From the NCBI GenBank assembly GCA_021805865.1, contig JAJZDX010000016.1, positions 37,864 to 101,863 of the forward strand: a stretch of 64,000 nt of DNA, written 5' to 3'. Each line of letters begins with the position of its first letter. Position 1 is the stretch's first letter. The notes beneath the pieces are model-generated. The model made no database searches. It was not told the DNA's origin and saw nothing but the letters and a program-made list of their open reading frames with translations. Shown here one piece after another: positions 1 through 8,447 of the stretch. Origin of the DNA: Pseudomonadota bacterium (lineage in GTDB: Bacteria > Pseudomonadota > Gammaproteobacteria > Steroidobacterales > Steroidobacteraceae). Position numbers and translations under genes: made by a program.

Positions 1-1
1 C

Positions 2-1321
2 CTGCCGCACCTCATCAGCATGAACACGATCACGCAGAGGGTGCCGCGGCTGCGCATTCCTGAAGCCATTCTGGACGGCGCAACCGACGGCTATCCGACC
101 GACAGCCGCTCGCTCGAAGGGCAGTTCCAAAGGTTCAGCTATCCCTCGCCCGGTCACTCACCGGTGCGCATGATGTACAAATACGGCGGCTCGCATTTCG
201 GCACCACGATGGAGAGCAACCGGCTGGCCGAGGCGCTACGCAGCGAAAACCTGCAGTTCGTGCTCAATCAATCCATCTGGAACGAGGGCGAGGTCAAATT
301 CGCCGATCTGATTCTCCCGGCATGCACCAATTTCGAGCGCGCGGACATCAGTGAATGGGCGGCCTCGGGCGGCTATGTCCATCACAACCACAATCAGATG
401 AACCACCGCGTCATCACGCTGCAGCACAAATGCATCGAGCCTCTGGGTGAATCGAAATCGGACTATCAGATCTTCCTCGAGCTTGCCAAGCGCCTCGGCC
501 TCAGCTCCTACTTCGGCGAGGGCAAGACCGAGCTGCTCTGGTGCCGTGAGATCTATCTCAGTTCCGATCTGCCCAAGGCGATTTCCTGGAAAAAGCTGCT
601 GCGCAAGGGCTATTACGTGGTGCCGCCGGAAACCCAGGCGGCCAACCGGCGTAAGACGAGCTGGCGCTGGTTCGCCGAAGGCCGCAAGAAGGACGTGCCC
701 GAGCCCGCGCCGCTCCCGTCCGAATACGGTGGTGATTATCTAGAGGGATTGCAGACCCAGTCGGGCCTGTTCGAATTCGAGGCTTCCAGCCTCAAGCGCT
801 ACGGCCAGGACCCGCAGCGACCGCCGCTCAATACTTATATCCCCGCCTGGGAAGGCCGGCGAACAGCGGCGCTTTACGCGCGCTATCCGCTGCAGCTGAT
901 CTCTCCGCACCCGCGCTTCAGCTTCCACACCCAGAGCGACGGCAAGGACGGCGCCACCAACGACATCGCCGATCATCGCGTATCGATCGGCGGGCATTAT
1001 TATTGGATCGCACGCTTGAACTCCGCCGACGCGCGCGCGCGCGGCATCACCTGGCATGACCTGGTCAAGCTCTACAACGACCGCGGCGCGGTGATCTGCG
1101 CCGCGGTGCTCACCGAGCGGCTGCTGCCCGGGGTAGTGCACGCATACGGCTCATCAGCGGAATATGAGCCCATAGGTCCAGCCGGCACCTCACCCGACAT
1201 CGGCGGCTGCATCAACATCCTCACGCCCAAGCGTCACATGACGGAGAAAACCTCGGCCTCCGCCCCCAATTCCTGCCTGATCGAGGTGGAAAAGTGGCAT
1301 CCAGGAGCGAGCGGCCCATGA
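2..1321 (+). CDS. Molybdopterin oxidoreductase large subunit, pyrogallol:phloroglucinol transhydroxylase-like (5' truncated by window edge)
   Basis: C-terminal half (about 439 residues) of a DMSO-reductase-family molybdoenzyme. The frame is open to the left edge, so the gene starts outside the window; the full-length Pelobacter transhydroxylase large subunit is about twice this length. Family features seen are the FVLNQSIWNEGEVKFADLILPACTNFERAD-like stretch (about residues 85-118) and the C-terminal dinucleotide-binding part with LQLISPHPRFSFHTQ (about 294-308). The stop overlaps the ATG of the Fe-S subunit gene (ATGA at 1318-1321), as expected for a two-subunit enzyme. Related enzymes move a hydroxyl group between polyphenols without net redox change. 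The substrate here is inferred from the partner subunit and the downstream ring-degradation genes. A different polyphenol, or an ordinary reductase, is possible. Confidence 0.8.
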   Translation: MPHLISMNTITQRVPRLRIPEAILDGATDGYPTDSRSLEGQFQRFSYPSPGHSPVRMMYKYGGSHFGTTMESNRLAEALRSENLQFVLNQSIWNEGEVKFADLILPACTNFERADISEWAASGGYVHHNHNQMNHRVITLQHKCIEPLGESKSDYQIFLELAKRLGLSSYFGEGKTELLWCREIYLSSDLPKAISWKKLLRKGYYVVPPETQAANRRKTSWRWFAEGRKKDVPEPAPLPSEYGGDYLEGLQTQSGLFEFEASSLKRYGQDPQRPPLNTYIPAWEGRRTAALYARYPLQLISPHPRFSFHTQSDGKDGATNDIADHRVSIGGHYYWIARLNSADARARGITWHDLVKLYNDRGAVICAAVLTERLLPGVVHAYGSSAEYEPIGPAGTSPDIGGCINILTPKRHMTEKTSASAPNSCLIEVEKWHPGASGP

Positions 1322-2166
1322 AGAAGTGGAATCTCGTGATCGATGTTACGGAATGCCACAACTGCAACAACTGCTTTCTCGCGGTGAAGGACGAATATAC
1401 CGGCAACGACTTTCCGGGCTATTGCGCGCCGCAGCCGCCGCACGGACACAAATGGATCAACATCCTCAGCAAGGAGCGCGGGCGAGCGCCCATGGTCGAT
1501 GCCGCGTACGTGCCGACCACCTGCAACCATTGCGACCATGCCCCCTGCGTCATTGCGGGCAGGGGCGCGGTGCGGAAGCGACAGGACGGCATCGTGCTGA
1601 TCGATCCCGAAGCGGCGAAAGGGCGCAAGGACCTCGTCGCCGCCTGCCCCTATGGCGCGATCTGGTGGAACGAGGAGCGCTCACTCCCCCAGGCCTGGCC
1701 GTTCGATGCCCACCTGCTCGATCGCGGCTGGAGCGCGCCGCGGCCCGTGCAATCCTGCCCAACTGGCGCGATGAAGGTGCTCAAGATCAGCGATGCCGAA
1801 ATGGCTCAGAAGGCTCGTGTGGAAGAATTGCAGACCTTGCGGCCCGAGCTGGGAACGAAGCCGCGGATCTATTACCGCAACCTCCATCGGTTTACCAAGC
1901 TCTTTGCGGGCGGCACGGTGCTCGGCGAAAAAGGCGGCGTCATCGATTGCCTTGCGGGCGCACGGGTCGAGCTCCTCAAGGACGGGCGTGCCGTCGCCGC
2001 GCTCGCTACGGACACCTTCGGGGATTTCAAATTCGACCGGCTGGAGGCGGAAAGCGGCCCCTACGAGATCCGCGTCACTCATCCGGACCATCGTGCGGCC
2101 TCGGTACCGTTCGAACTGCACCAGGAGAGCGCCGTGCTGCAGGATATCCTGCTCCAATTGGCATAG
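1318..2166 (+). CDS. Fe-S electron-transfer subunit with C-terminal beta-domain, transhydroxylase small-subunit-like
   Basis: A 282-residue iron-sulfur subunit that partners the upstream molybdoenzyme. The ATG at 1318 overlaps the upstream stop. Cysteine groups typical of three [4Fe-4S] clusters are visible: ECHNCNNC at about residues 12-19, CNHCDHAPC near 69-77, ACPYGAI near 110 and SCPTGAM near 146. Residues from about 195 to the end form a carboxypeptidase-regulatory/Cna-like beta-domain (GARVELLKDGRAVAALATD, then FGDFKFDRLEA). This Fe-S plus C-terminal beta-barrel layout is the hallmark of the pyrogallol:phloroglucinol transhydroxylase small subunit and separates it from DmsB/NrfC-type subunits. 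No twin-arginine signal is seen, consistent with a cytoplasmic complex. Confidence 0.82.
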   Translation: MKKWNLVIDVTECHNCNNCFLAVKDEYTGNDFPGYCAPQPPHGHKWINILSKERGRAPMVDAAYVPTTCNHCDHAPCVIAGRGAVRKRQDGIVLIDPEAAKGRKDLVAACPYGAIWWNEERSLPQAWPFDAHLLDRGWSAPRPVQSCPTGAMKVLKISDAEMAQKARVEELQTLRPELGTKPRIYYRNLHRFTKLFAGGTVLGEKGGVIDCLAGARVELLKDGRAVAALATDTFGDFKFDRLEAESGPYEIRVTHPDHRAASVPFELHQESAVLQDILLQLA

Positions 2167-2195
2167 CCTCGGGGATCCGCAACGAGCGTACAGCC

Positions 2196-3173
2196 ATGCC
2201 CGACGCCAAGTCCCCGTCCACCGGCGTGAAGATTCCGCTGCCACAGCGGGGAGGCTATCGCACGGGCGCGGAACGCGAGATCGATTCCCGCCTGCTGCGC
2301 CATTTCCTCGCGGTGGCCGAATGCAAGAGCTTTACCGCCGCGGCCGAGGCGCTTCACCTGACGCAGCCCGGTTTGACCAAAAGCATCCGGAAGCTGGAAC
2401 AGATCCTGAACGTGAAACTCCTAGAGCGCCACCGCACCGGCGTCGAGCCCACGCCGTACGGCGAGGCGCTGGCCGCGCGCGCCCGGCTGATCGAGCTCGA
2501 GTTGGCACATGCGCTTGCCGAGATCGATTCGATGAAAGGCGGCCTCGCGGGAACCGTCAATGTCGGCGTCGGTCCGAGTTTCATCAGCTGCGTGTCGCAG
2601 GTCGTGCTGGCGATGCAGGTCCACCGTCCGAACGTTCGGGTCAACATTTCCGTGGCCGTGATGGACACCCTTCTTGCGGGCCTGATCAGCGGCGGCTTCG
2701 ACATCATCTGCACGTCGCTGGAATTTCCCTCCTACCCCGAGATCACCAAGGAGCCGCTGAGCGTAGGCGGGCATCTCGTGGTCTCGGCGGCGGAGCACGC
2801 GCTGCAAACCCGCGGACAGGTGACCCCCAAGGATCTGCTCGCCTATCCCTGGGTGGCGTTCTCAAAGGACAACATGGGCATCGCGCGAATGGGGGCAGTC
2901 TTCGCCGCCAACCGTCTGCGCCCCCCAAAAATCACCACCACTACCAATTCGATCGAGGTGATGTTTGATCTCCTCCGGAAAAGCAACTACCTCGCCAGCA
3001 TTCCCGCATCGCTCCTGCCCAAAGCGCTCGCCATGAATCTCGTCAAACTGCCGGTGAAGGCCGCGCTGTGGCAGGCACCTCTCGGCATCGCCTCCCGCAA
3101 CAGCACCCCTCCCTCCGCGCCCCTGCAAGCCTTCATCGGCGCCTGCCGCGAGGTCTGTCGCAATCCGGGCTGA
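2196..3173 (+). CDS. LysR-type transcriptional regulator
   Basis: A 325-residue LysR regulator. The winged helix-turn-helix lies at about residues 30-90 (LLRHFLAVAECKSFTAAAEALHLTQPGLTKSIRKLE). A periplasmic-binding-protein-like effector domain follows from about residue 115. The ATG at 2196 lies 29 nt after the Fe-S subunit gene, in the same direction, so it may be co-transcribed with the transhydroxylase pair. The N-terminal extension of about 30 residues before the helix-turn-helix is a little longer than usual. Its ligand is probably a pathway intermediate, but this is inference. Confidence 0.88.
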   Translation: MPDAKSPSTGVKIPLPQRGGYRTGAEREIDSRLLRHFLAVAECKSFTAAAEALHLTQPGLTKSIRKLEQILNVKLLERHRTGVEPTPYGEALAARARLIELELAHALAEIDSMKGGLAGTVNVGVGPSFISCVSQVVLAMQVHRPNVRVNISVAVMDTLLAGLISGGFDIICTSLEFPSYPEITKEPLSVGGHLVVSAAEHALQTRGQVTPKDLLAYPWVAFSKDNMGIARMGAVFAANRLRPPKITTTTNSIEVMFDLLRKSNYLASIPASLLPKALAMNLVKLPVKAALWQAPLGIASRNSTPPSAPLQAFIGACREVCRNPG

Positions 3174-3291
3174 AGGGCGCATCATTCATCGGGCGCCGGT
3201 TGAGATCCCGGTCGCAGCGTGCTTCTAAATGAACGGAACCCCGTACGCGTCACCATCGGGCCGCCGCACGCGCCACGAGCAATAAGGTCCG

Positions 3292-3912
3292 TCAGCCGAT
3301 ATGGCGGTAACGGGCGCTGCGGCCTTTGCCGTTCACCGCAAGATCCGTGAGCGGATTGCGCTTCCGGTCGGTGACCACCCGATACAGACAGTAGAGCTGC
3401 GGCAGAAACACCTCCCAGTTGCCGATTTCCCCGGCGGCATGCGCAGCCCAGATCCTGCCGTCCTCCACCGTCTCCTTGCGCCGTGTGCCGATGCCGGACG
3501 ATTTGCCGATCACGCCGGCATCGCTCGCCTGCCATTGATGGATGCGGTAGCCCATGGGATCGCCTTTCTCCATGGCCTCCCGGTCAAAGCCGAGCCCGGC
3601 AGCAATGATGACGTGCTCGTAGCAGATTACGTCACGGATTTCCGGCGCCACGTCCTCGAGCTTCTCGAAGCGGATGAAGATGTTCTGACGACGCCCATCG
3701 TCCCAGGTCTGGGGAGCGTTGTGTATGGCGCCGAGCGGATTGCCGTGCGTCACGGGCACCGGCCATTCCAGGGCCTCGTGCTGCTCCGGATGCCAGAGCA
3801 TGAAGCCCTTTTCCATGTTGCTCCAAAACCAGTCGATCATGCGGGCCGTGACGGCATCGAGCGACCAGTCGATGTGGGTGCCCAGCGCATCGTGCGAGAC
3901 AGTGTGGTCCAT
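3292..3912 (-). CDS. PhlG-like (2,4-diacetylphloroglucinol hydrolase family) protein
   Basis: A 206-residue protein. The start at 3912 is chosen because GGAGGAG precedes it at good spacing; an upstream ATG at 3930 lacks a site. The pattern of an acidic or aromatic 'ALGTHIDWSLD...MIDWFWSNME' block followed by 'LWHPEQHEALEW' and a downstream 'GDPMGYRIHQW' resembles the DAPG hydrolase (PhlG) family. Those enzymes are Zn-dependent and cleave a C-C bond in acylphloroglucinols. The candidate metal ligands are the His of HPxxH and the conserved Glu/His residues around CYEHVIIAAG. It is the last gene of the long minus-strand run, next to phloroglucinol-type genes, which supports an acyl-phloroglucinol or ring-derived beta-diketone substrate. 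The assignment rests on motif recognition only. Confidence 0.5.
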   Translation of the reverse strand: MDHTVSHDALGTHIDWSLDAVTARMIDWFWSNMEKGFMLWHPEQHEALEWPVPVTHGNPLGAIHNAPQTWDDGRRQNIFIRFEKLEDVAPEIRDVICYEHVIIAAGLGFDREAMEKGDPMGYRIHQWQASDAGVIGKSSGIGTRRKETVEDGRIWAAHAAGEIGNWEVFLPQLYCLYRVVTDRKRNPLTDLAVNGKGRSARYRHIG

Positions 3913-4012
3913 GGGAACTCCTCCGATCAATGCTCAGAAAGAAGGCGCAGCGTCGAATTCACGCTGCGACTGATTCCTGTTGACGCATGTTACGACTCGT
4001 TAGCGGATGACA

Positions 4013-4891
4013 TCAGGCGTTTGGAATGTTCCAACCCCGATACCCCTGCGTGTCGATGCGCGCCTCCAGGCTGTCCGGGTTCAGGATCGCCGGAGCAGGG
4101 CTCATCTCATTCGGTGTCACGAAGTCGAATACCACCCGCTCCGTCGTCACCATGGAGAAGGTGCCGCTCTCGTCGATGAGCGGCGCCATGCGGGTGCGGA
4201 TCAGATCGACGAGCGCATTGTCGTCGCGAAAGCGGGCGAGCCCTCCCATCCCATCCAGCCAGATCTCCTCCATGCCGGCATAGCCCCCGTAGCCGCCGTG
4301 CTCGAACAGCGTGCCCTTGAACACGCCCGGCGGCAGCCGATCTTCCGTGTTCTGGACATATTTGCGGATCAGCCCCTTCGCCGTGGCGGTCTCGAGAAGC
4401 GCCGGGGCGTATTCCTCCGCCCATCGGCGTTGAAACTCCTCCGCCGACAGCCCGGGGTGTTTCTTGAACCAATGGATCAGCTTGACGCCGCCCGACCTGA
4501 AGTTTGGCCTCTGAAACAATGACCTGCCGCGCGCAAGCTGTAGCACGAATTCCTTGTCACCGAACTGGTGGGGCTGCATGCGCTGCACATAGGACTCGGC
4601 GGTCAGCGCCTCGAGAAAATCCTCATGGGTGGCGAGCCAGTGGTCGGCCATGTTGTCCCACTCCATGCGCGAGAGCGGATATACCAGCATGTCGTCGGTG
4701 ACGCCGGAGACGCTGAAGTGCTGCACATAGCGCCTGAAAACCCTCATGGGCGCCGGCGTGGTCAACATCAGCGCGACATGAATATTGCCCCATTCGTAGA
4801 AATAGCGCTCTTGGGTGTCTTGCCGCTTGCGGCGGGCGCAGATCAGGAACTTCAGGAATTTTGTGCCGTTTTTTGGCGACGCGGACTGCAT
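4013..4891 (-). CDS. EthD-domain (dimeric alpha/beta-barrel) protein
   Basis: A 292-residue protein with two EthD-like alpha/beta-barrel repeats. The second (about residues 140-240) has KLIHWFKKHPGLSAEEFQRRW followed by APALLETATAKGLIRKYVQN, the usual EthD pattern. The start at 4891 is preferred because it lies 20 nt after the ThDP gene stop and has an AGGTG upstream; a longer frame to 4972 would run into that gene. EthD-domain proteins often assist oxidative catabolic enzymes or act as small cofactor-free enzymes, and the exact role cannot be read here. It is probably co-transcribed with the ThDP enzyme and the PhlG-like hydrolase. Confidence 0.7.
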   Translation of the reverse strand: MQSASPKNGTKFLKFLICARRKRQDTQERYFYEWGNIHVALMLTTPAPMRVFRRYVQHFSVSGVTDDMLVYPLSRMEWDNMADHWLATHEDFLEALTAESYVQRMQPHQFGDKEFVLQLARGRSLFQRPNFRSGGVKLIHWFKKHPGLSAEEFQRRWAEEYAPALLETATAKGLIRKYVQNTEDRLPPGVFKGTLFEHGGYGGYAGMEEIWLDGMGGLARFRDDNALVDLIRTRMAPLIDESGTFSMVTTERVVFDFVTPNEMSPAPAILNPDSLEARIDTQGYRGWNIPNA

Positions 4892-4910
4892 AGCGAATGC
4901 ACCTGCATTG

Positions 4911-6551
4911 TCAGGAATTTGGCATGATGAACGGCCACGGCGAGACTTCCGTGCCCGGCGGGATGCGCACATGGATCAGCGCCGGGCCTCGCGACGCCAG
5001 TGCCCGCTGCAACGCCGGGCGCAGCGCCGCCGGGGAATCCACCCGGTGCGCTTCGACGCCGAAGGTCCTCGCCAGGTCATGGAAGTCCGGATTGAGCAGC
5101 CTTGCGCCGATCTCGCGGCCGGCGAACCGCTGCTGTTGGTCGCGGCGGACGTTCTCAAAGGCCGCGTTATCAAAAACGATGGTCACGGTGCCGATGCCGT
5201 ACTGAACCGCCGTGCAGAGCTCCGGCATGGCGAACATGAACCCGCCATCCCCGGTGATCGACACCACAGCCCGATCGGGGTGCGCCACCTTGACTCCAAG
5301 CGCGGTCGGGAAGCCGAAGCCGAGTGTGCCCTGATAGCCACAGCTGACATAGGTGCGCGGCTCGTACACCGGCCATCCGAAGTTCGATGTAAACCCCGCT
5401 TGCGAGAGTTCCTCGACCAGAAATCCGTCCCGCGGCAGCACCTCGCGGATCACATCGAGGTAATCCATCTGCGGCTGCACACGGCGGATCTCCACGGCAG
5501 AGCGCTTCTTGGCCTGCACGATCTCGGCGGGATCGCCGTTGGCCGCATACCCGTTGGCATCGAGCGCCGCCACCAGCGCCCGCGCCCCCGTCTCGGCATC
5601 GGCGACCAGTGGGCCCTCGGTATCGAGCTTTCCCATCTCCGCCGGATCGATGTCGATGCGGATGAGTTTCCGGCCGGGCAGCGCGCGGTGGGCCTTCATC
5701 ATCGAGCCCCAGCGCATGAAGGGAATCTCCAGGCGCGTGCCGATGCCGATGATCAGATCGACTTCACCCCACAGATGCCACGCCGCGGCCATGTCCAGAC
5801 CGAGCGGCCGGTCCTGGCCGACGATGCCGCGGCCCCCGCGAAAGCCCACCACCGGCGCCCGCACGCGCTCCGCCAGGGCCTGCACGGCGGCCGCGGCATG
5901 CTGCGCCCCGCTGCCGGTGAAAATCATGGGACGCCTGGCCTCACGGATCAGCCGCGCGCACCTCGCAACCTGCGCCGGATCTGGGTCGGGCGCGGTAGGA
6001 GCGTTCGCTGGGCCGCATGGACCCATGTCCGCGGACTCGCCCAGGGTATCCCAACAGACGGACAAAGCCGCGGGCCCCTGCCGGGCGCTCATCGCAGCGG
6101 CGATCGCTGCATTGACGGCGGCCGGAGCGTCTTGTGGATGCTCTATGTGCCGGGCGTACCGGGTGAGTCGCTGCAAAATTCCCAGCTGATCGGGCAGCTC
6201 ATGCAGGTGGCCGCGCCCCTTCCCTCTGAAGTCCGACGGCACTTCACCCGTGATGCACAGCGTCGGCGCGCAGGCACCATAGGCGGTGCACATCGCCGCC
6301 GTCGTATTCAACATGCCGGGCCCGGGAACGGGCGCATAGACGCCGAGCCTCCCGGTCGAGCGGGCATAGCCGAAGGCCATGAACGCCAAGGTCTGCTCGT
6401 GACGCGCACCGATCGTGCGGATGACGTCCCGGCGCCGACACAGCGCATCGAAGAGCGGATAGGTCTGCGCGCCCGGCAGGCCGAACACCGTGTCGACCCC
6501 ATTGGCGATCAGGGTGTCGACGATCGCTTCCCCAGTGGTTCTCTTGCTCAT
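4911..6551 (-). CDS. ThDP-dependent enzyme, acetolactate-synthase/benzoylformate-decarboxylase-like (copy 1)
   Basis: A 546-residue thiamine-diphosphate enzyme with all three domains. The N-terminal PYR domain has GVDTVFGLPGAQTYPLFDAL and the activating Glu in GARHEQ (about residue 51). A central domain follows around GSGAQHAAAAVQ. The C-terminal PP domain has the GDGGFMFAMPELCTAVQ...VFDN cofactor motif at about residues 432-465. It does not look like housekeeping IlvB because no small subunit is nearby. ThDP enzymes of this class cleave or form C-C bonds next to carbonyls, and some (IolD, cyclohexane-1,2-dione hydrolase) open alicyclic rings. It is nearly the same protein, of identical length, as the one at 30498-32138. 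Role in the local pathway is inferred. Confidence 0.85.
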   Translation of the reverse strand: MSKRTTGEAIVDTLIANGVDTVFGLPGAQTYPLFDALCRRRDVIRTIGARHEQTLAFMAFGYARSTGRLGVYAPVPGPGMLNTTAAMCTAYGACAPTLCITGEVPSDFRGKGRGHLHELPDQLGILQRLTRYARHIEHPQDAPAAVNAAIAAAMSARQGPAALSVCWDTLGESADMGPCGPANAPTAPDPDPAQVARCARLIREARRPMIFTGSGAQHAAAAVQALAERVRAPVVGFRGGRGIVGQDRPLGLDMAAAWHLWGEVDLIIGIGTRLEIPFMRWGSMMKAHRALPGRKLIRIDIDPAEMGKLDTEGPLVADAETGARALVAALDANGYAANGDPAEIVQAKKRSAVEIRRVQPQMDYLDVIREVLPRDGFLVEELSQAGFTSNFGWPVYEPRTYVSCGYQGTLGFGFPTALGVKVAHPDRAVVSITGDGGFMFAMPELCTAVQYGIGTVTIVFDNAAFENVRRDQQQRFAGREIGARLLNPDFHDLARTFGVEAHRVDSPAALRPALQRALASRGPALIHVRIPPGTEVSPWPFIMPNS

Positions 6552-6592
6552 GAGTCAAGCGGGCCCTTGTTTGATCCATCCAAACCCATGCG

Positions 6593-7588
6593 CTACATCG
6601 CAGTGCACGCGGTTGTCCGTATCTCGATATCCGTTTGTCTCGGCAAGGTCAGCGGCACCCGACTCGGCATCGATCGGCGGCTTCGGACATCGAAGTCTTC
6701 GCCGCCGTCCCGGTCCAGCTCCAGGCCCGCTTTGCGCATCTCTCCGATGAACCAGCGCTCGATGGATTGATCGGCCAACTCGGTGCGCCAGTGCATGATG
6801 TAGGAAATTGTCCTGTCTCCGCCATACACGTGCACACGCTTCAGCGGCAGAACCTTCTCGAACATGGCCGCCAGCCCCTCCGGAACCGCGGCAAGATAAT
6901 CCGTGGTGGCGACGCATGACGGGATCGCCAGCAGCGGCAGGGTCATTGCCGGTGCCGCCGTGACGCCTTCGGGCTCGAAACCGGCAGCAAGCCTGTCCGA
7001 CGGCACCACGCGTGGCCTGGACAGGAATTCCTCCTGGGTGAGACACGCGGCGGATCGATTGCGAGTGCTCGCAATGTACGCGATGGGCTCGCTGAAAAGC
7101 ACGCATTGGGGATGACTCGGCGAGCCGGGGCCGCGGGCCAGCAGGATCAGCACATCGGCCTCGCCCCGGTCGAACTGCTCGGGCTCGCTGGCCGGGACGT
7201 GAGCAATCGTCACATTGGAGCCCATGGCGGCGAGCCTGTGCACAGCCTTGGTCAGGAATATCGAGGCGATGTAATCGCAGGTCATGACCCCGAATTCCCG
7301 GCCCGAGGAGGCCGGGTCCATGTCCGGTCGGGCCACAACGACCGAGCGCATCTGGGCCAGCGCGGCCTGCAGCGGTCCCAGCAGCCCCTCGGCGAAGGGC
7401 GTCAGCGCAAGGCCCCGGCCTCGCCGGATCAGCAGCGCATCCCCGAAGTGTTCGCGCAGCTCGGCAAGGGCGTTGCTGACGGCCGGCTGCGTCAGGTGCA
7501 GCCGCTCGGCGGCGCGCGTGGGCCCCCTTTCGACGAGCAACGCCTCGAGCTTGACCAGGTAGTTCAGGTCCAGGTGCTTGTTTCGCAT
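6593..7588 (-). CDS. LysR-type transcriptional regulator
   Basis: A 331-residue LysR protein of the NodD/DSF-like group. It has a helix-turn-helix with LDLNYLVKLEALLVERGPTRAAERLHLTQPAVSNALAEL near residues 5-45, then an effector domain. It lies within the minus-strand run, 41 nt upstream of the ThDP enzyme gene and 13 nt after the BKACE gene. Being embedded rather than divergent suggests that it is co-transcribed with, or reads into, the ThDP gene. The likely effector is a ring-cleavage intermediate, which is inference. Confidence 0.87.
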   Translation of the reverse strand: MRNKHLDLNYLVKLEALLVERGPTRAAERLHLTQPAVSNALAELREHFGDALLIRRGRGLALTPFAEGLLGPLQAALAQMRSVVVARPDMDPASSGREFGVMTCDYIASIFLTKAVHRLAAMGSNVTIAHVPASEPEQFDRGEADVLILLARGPGSPSHPQCVLFSEPIAYIASTRNRSAACLTQEEFLSRPRVVPSDRLAAGFEPEGVTAAPAMTLPLLAIPSCVATTDYLAAVPEGLAAMFEKVLPLKRVHVYGGDRTISYIMHWRTELADQSIERWFIGEMRKAGLELDRDGGEDFDVRSRRSMPSRVPLTLPRQTDIEIRTTACTAM

Positions 7589-7601
7589 GGCTTTAAGTCT
7601 C

Positions 7602-8447
7602 TCATCGTGCGCAACCGATCACTTGCCCCGAAGACGTCCCCCGGGGAAGCTGCAGGCGGCTTTCCGTTTCGTGGACATCGGCAAGTGGCAGCTGCAGCGC
7701 CTTGACCAGCGCGGCGGTACGTTCCACCAGGTCCACGTTGTGCGCCGGAACCCCTTTGCGCAGATACAGGCAGTCCTCGAGGCCGGCGCGTGCATTGCCG
7801 CCGAGCGCGAGCGCCATACCCGTCAGCTCCAGATTGGCCTTGCCGATCGCGATGATCTGCCAGATGCACCCCGGCGGCAGGCGGCGCACCATCATCATCA
7901 GGTTGTCCGGCGTTGCCGCCATGCCGCCGCGCACCCCGAGGACGATGCTGAATTGCAGCGGCTCGGCGAGCAGCCCCTCCTCATACAACCGCAGGCACGC
8001 ATCCAGGTGCCCGCTGTCGTAGATCTCGAGCTCCGGCTTTACATCGAGCTCGCGCATGCGCGCCGCGAGCCGCCGCACTCCCTTCGGCGGGTTGAAGAAC
8101 TCTCCTTCGCCGAAGCTCATCGAGCACGGATTGAGCGTGGCCATGCGCGGACGCAGCTCCACCAGCTTTTCGCGCTCCTCGAACGGCACCGTGAGGCCCA
8201 CACCCGTCGACATCTGAATGAGGATCGGGCATTTTTCCTCGATGAGGTCCATGACCCGGCGCGCCACGCCGAGATCCGCGGTGGGGCGCTGATTGGCATC
8301 GCGCAGGTGAATGTGCGCCACGGCCGCCCCGGCCTGGTAGGCCGCATGGACATCGTTGGCGATTTCCTCGGGCGCGGTGGGCAGATGGGCATTGTCCGCC
8401 TTGGTGGCAATGGGTCCGGTCGGTGCAACGGTGATGACGATGCTCAT
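7602..8447 (-). CDS. BKACE-family beta-keto acid cleavage enzyme (DUF849)
   Basis: A 281-residue protein of the BKACE family (3-keto-5-aminohexanoate cleavage enzyme, Kce). The zinc site HIHLRD is at about residues 45-50, and the substrate-binding patterns GLTVPFEEREKLVELRP and 'ATLNPCSMSFGEG' are present. These enzymes transfer the acetyl-like unit of a beta-keto acid onto acetyl-CoA, giving acetoacetate plus a new CoA ester. Next to SDR, cyclase and dehydrogenase genes it fits a triacetate (3,5-dioxohexanoate) cleaving enzyme, as in anaerobic phloroglucinol breakdown. The ATG overlaps the upstream dehydrogenase stop (ATGA at 8444-8447), so the two are translationally coupled and probably act in sequence. 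Confidence 0.88.
   Translation of the reverse strand: MSIVITVAPTGPIATKADNAHLPTAPEEIANDVHAAYQAGAAVAHIHLRDANQRPTADLGVARRVMDLIEEKCPILIQMSTGVGLTVPFEEREKLVELRPRMATLNPCSMSFGEGEFFNPPKGVRRLAARMRELDVKPELEIYDSGHLDACLRLYEEGLLAEPLQFSIVLGVRGGMAATPDNLMMMVRRLPPGCIWQIIAIGKANLELTGMALALGGNARAGLEDCLYLRKGVPAHNVDLVERTAALVKALQLPLADVHETESRLQLPRGTSSGQVIGCAR

Noticed and set aside
1793..2968. Plus-strand open frame spanning the Fe-S subunit end and the LysR gene
   Set aside because: It crosses two real genes in a different frame and has no recognisable domain.
4815..6770. Long plus-strand open frame of about 650 codons
   Set aside because: It is antisense to the ThDP gene, is rich in Arg, His and Gly with no family pattern, and has no start signal. 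High-GC codon bias creates such shadows.
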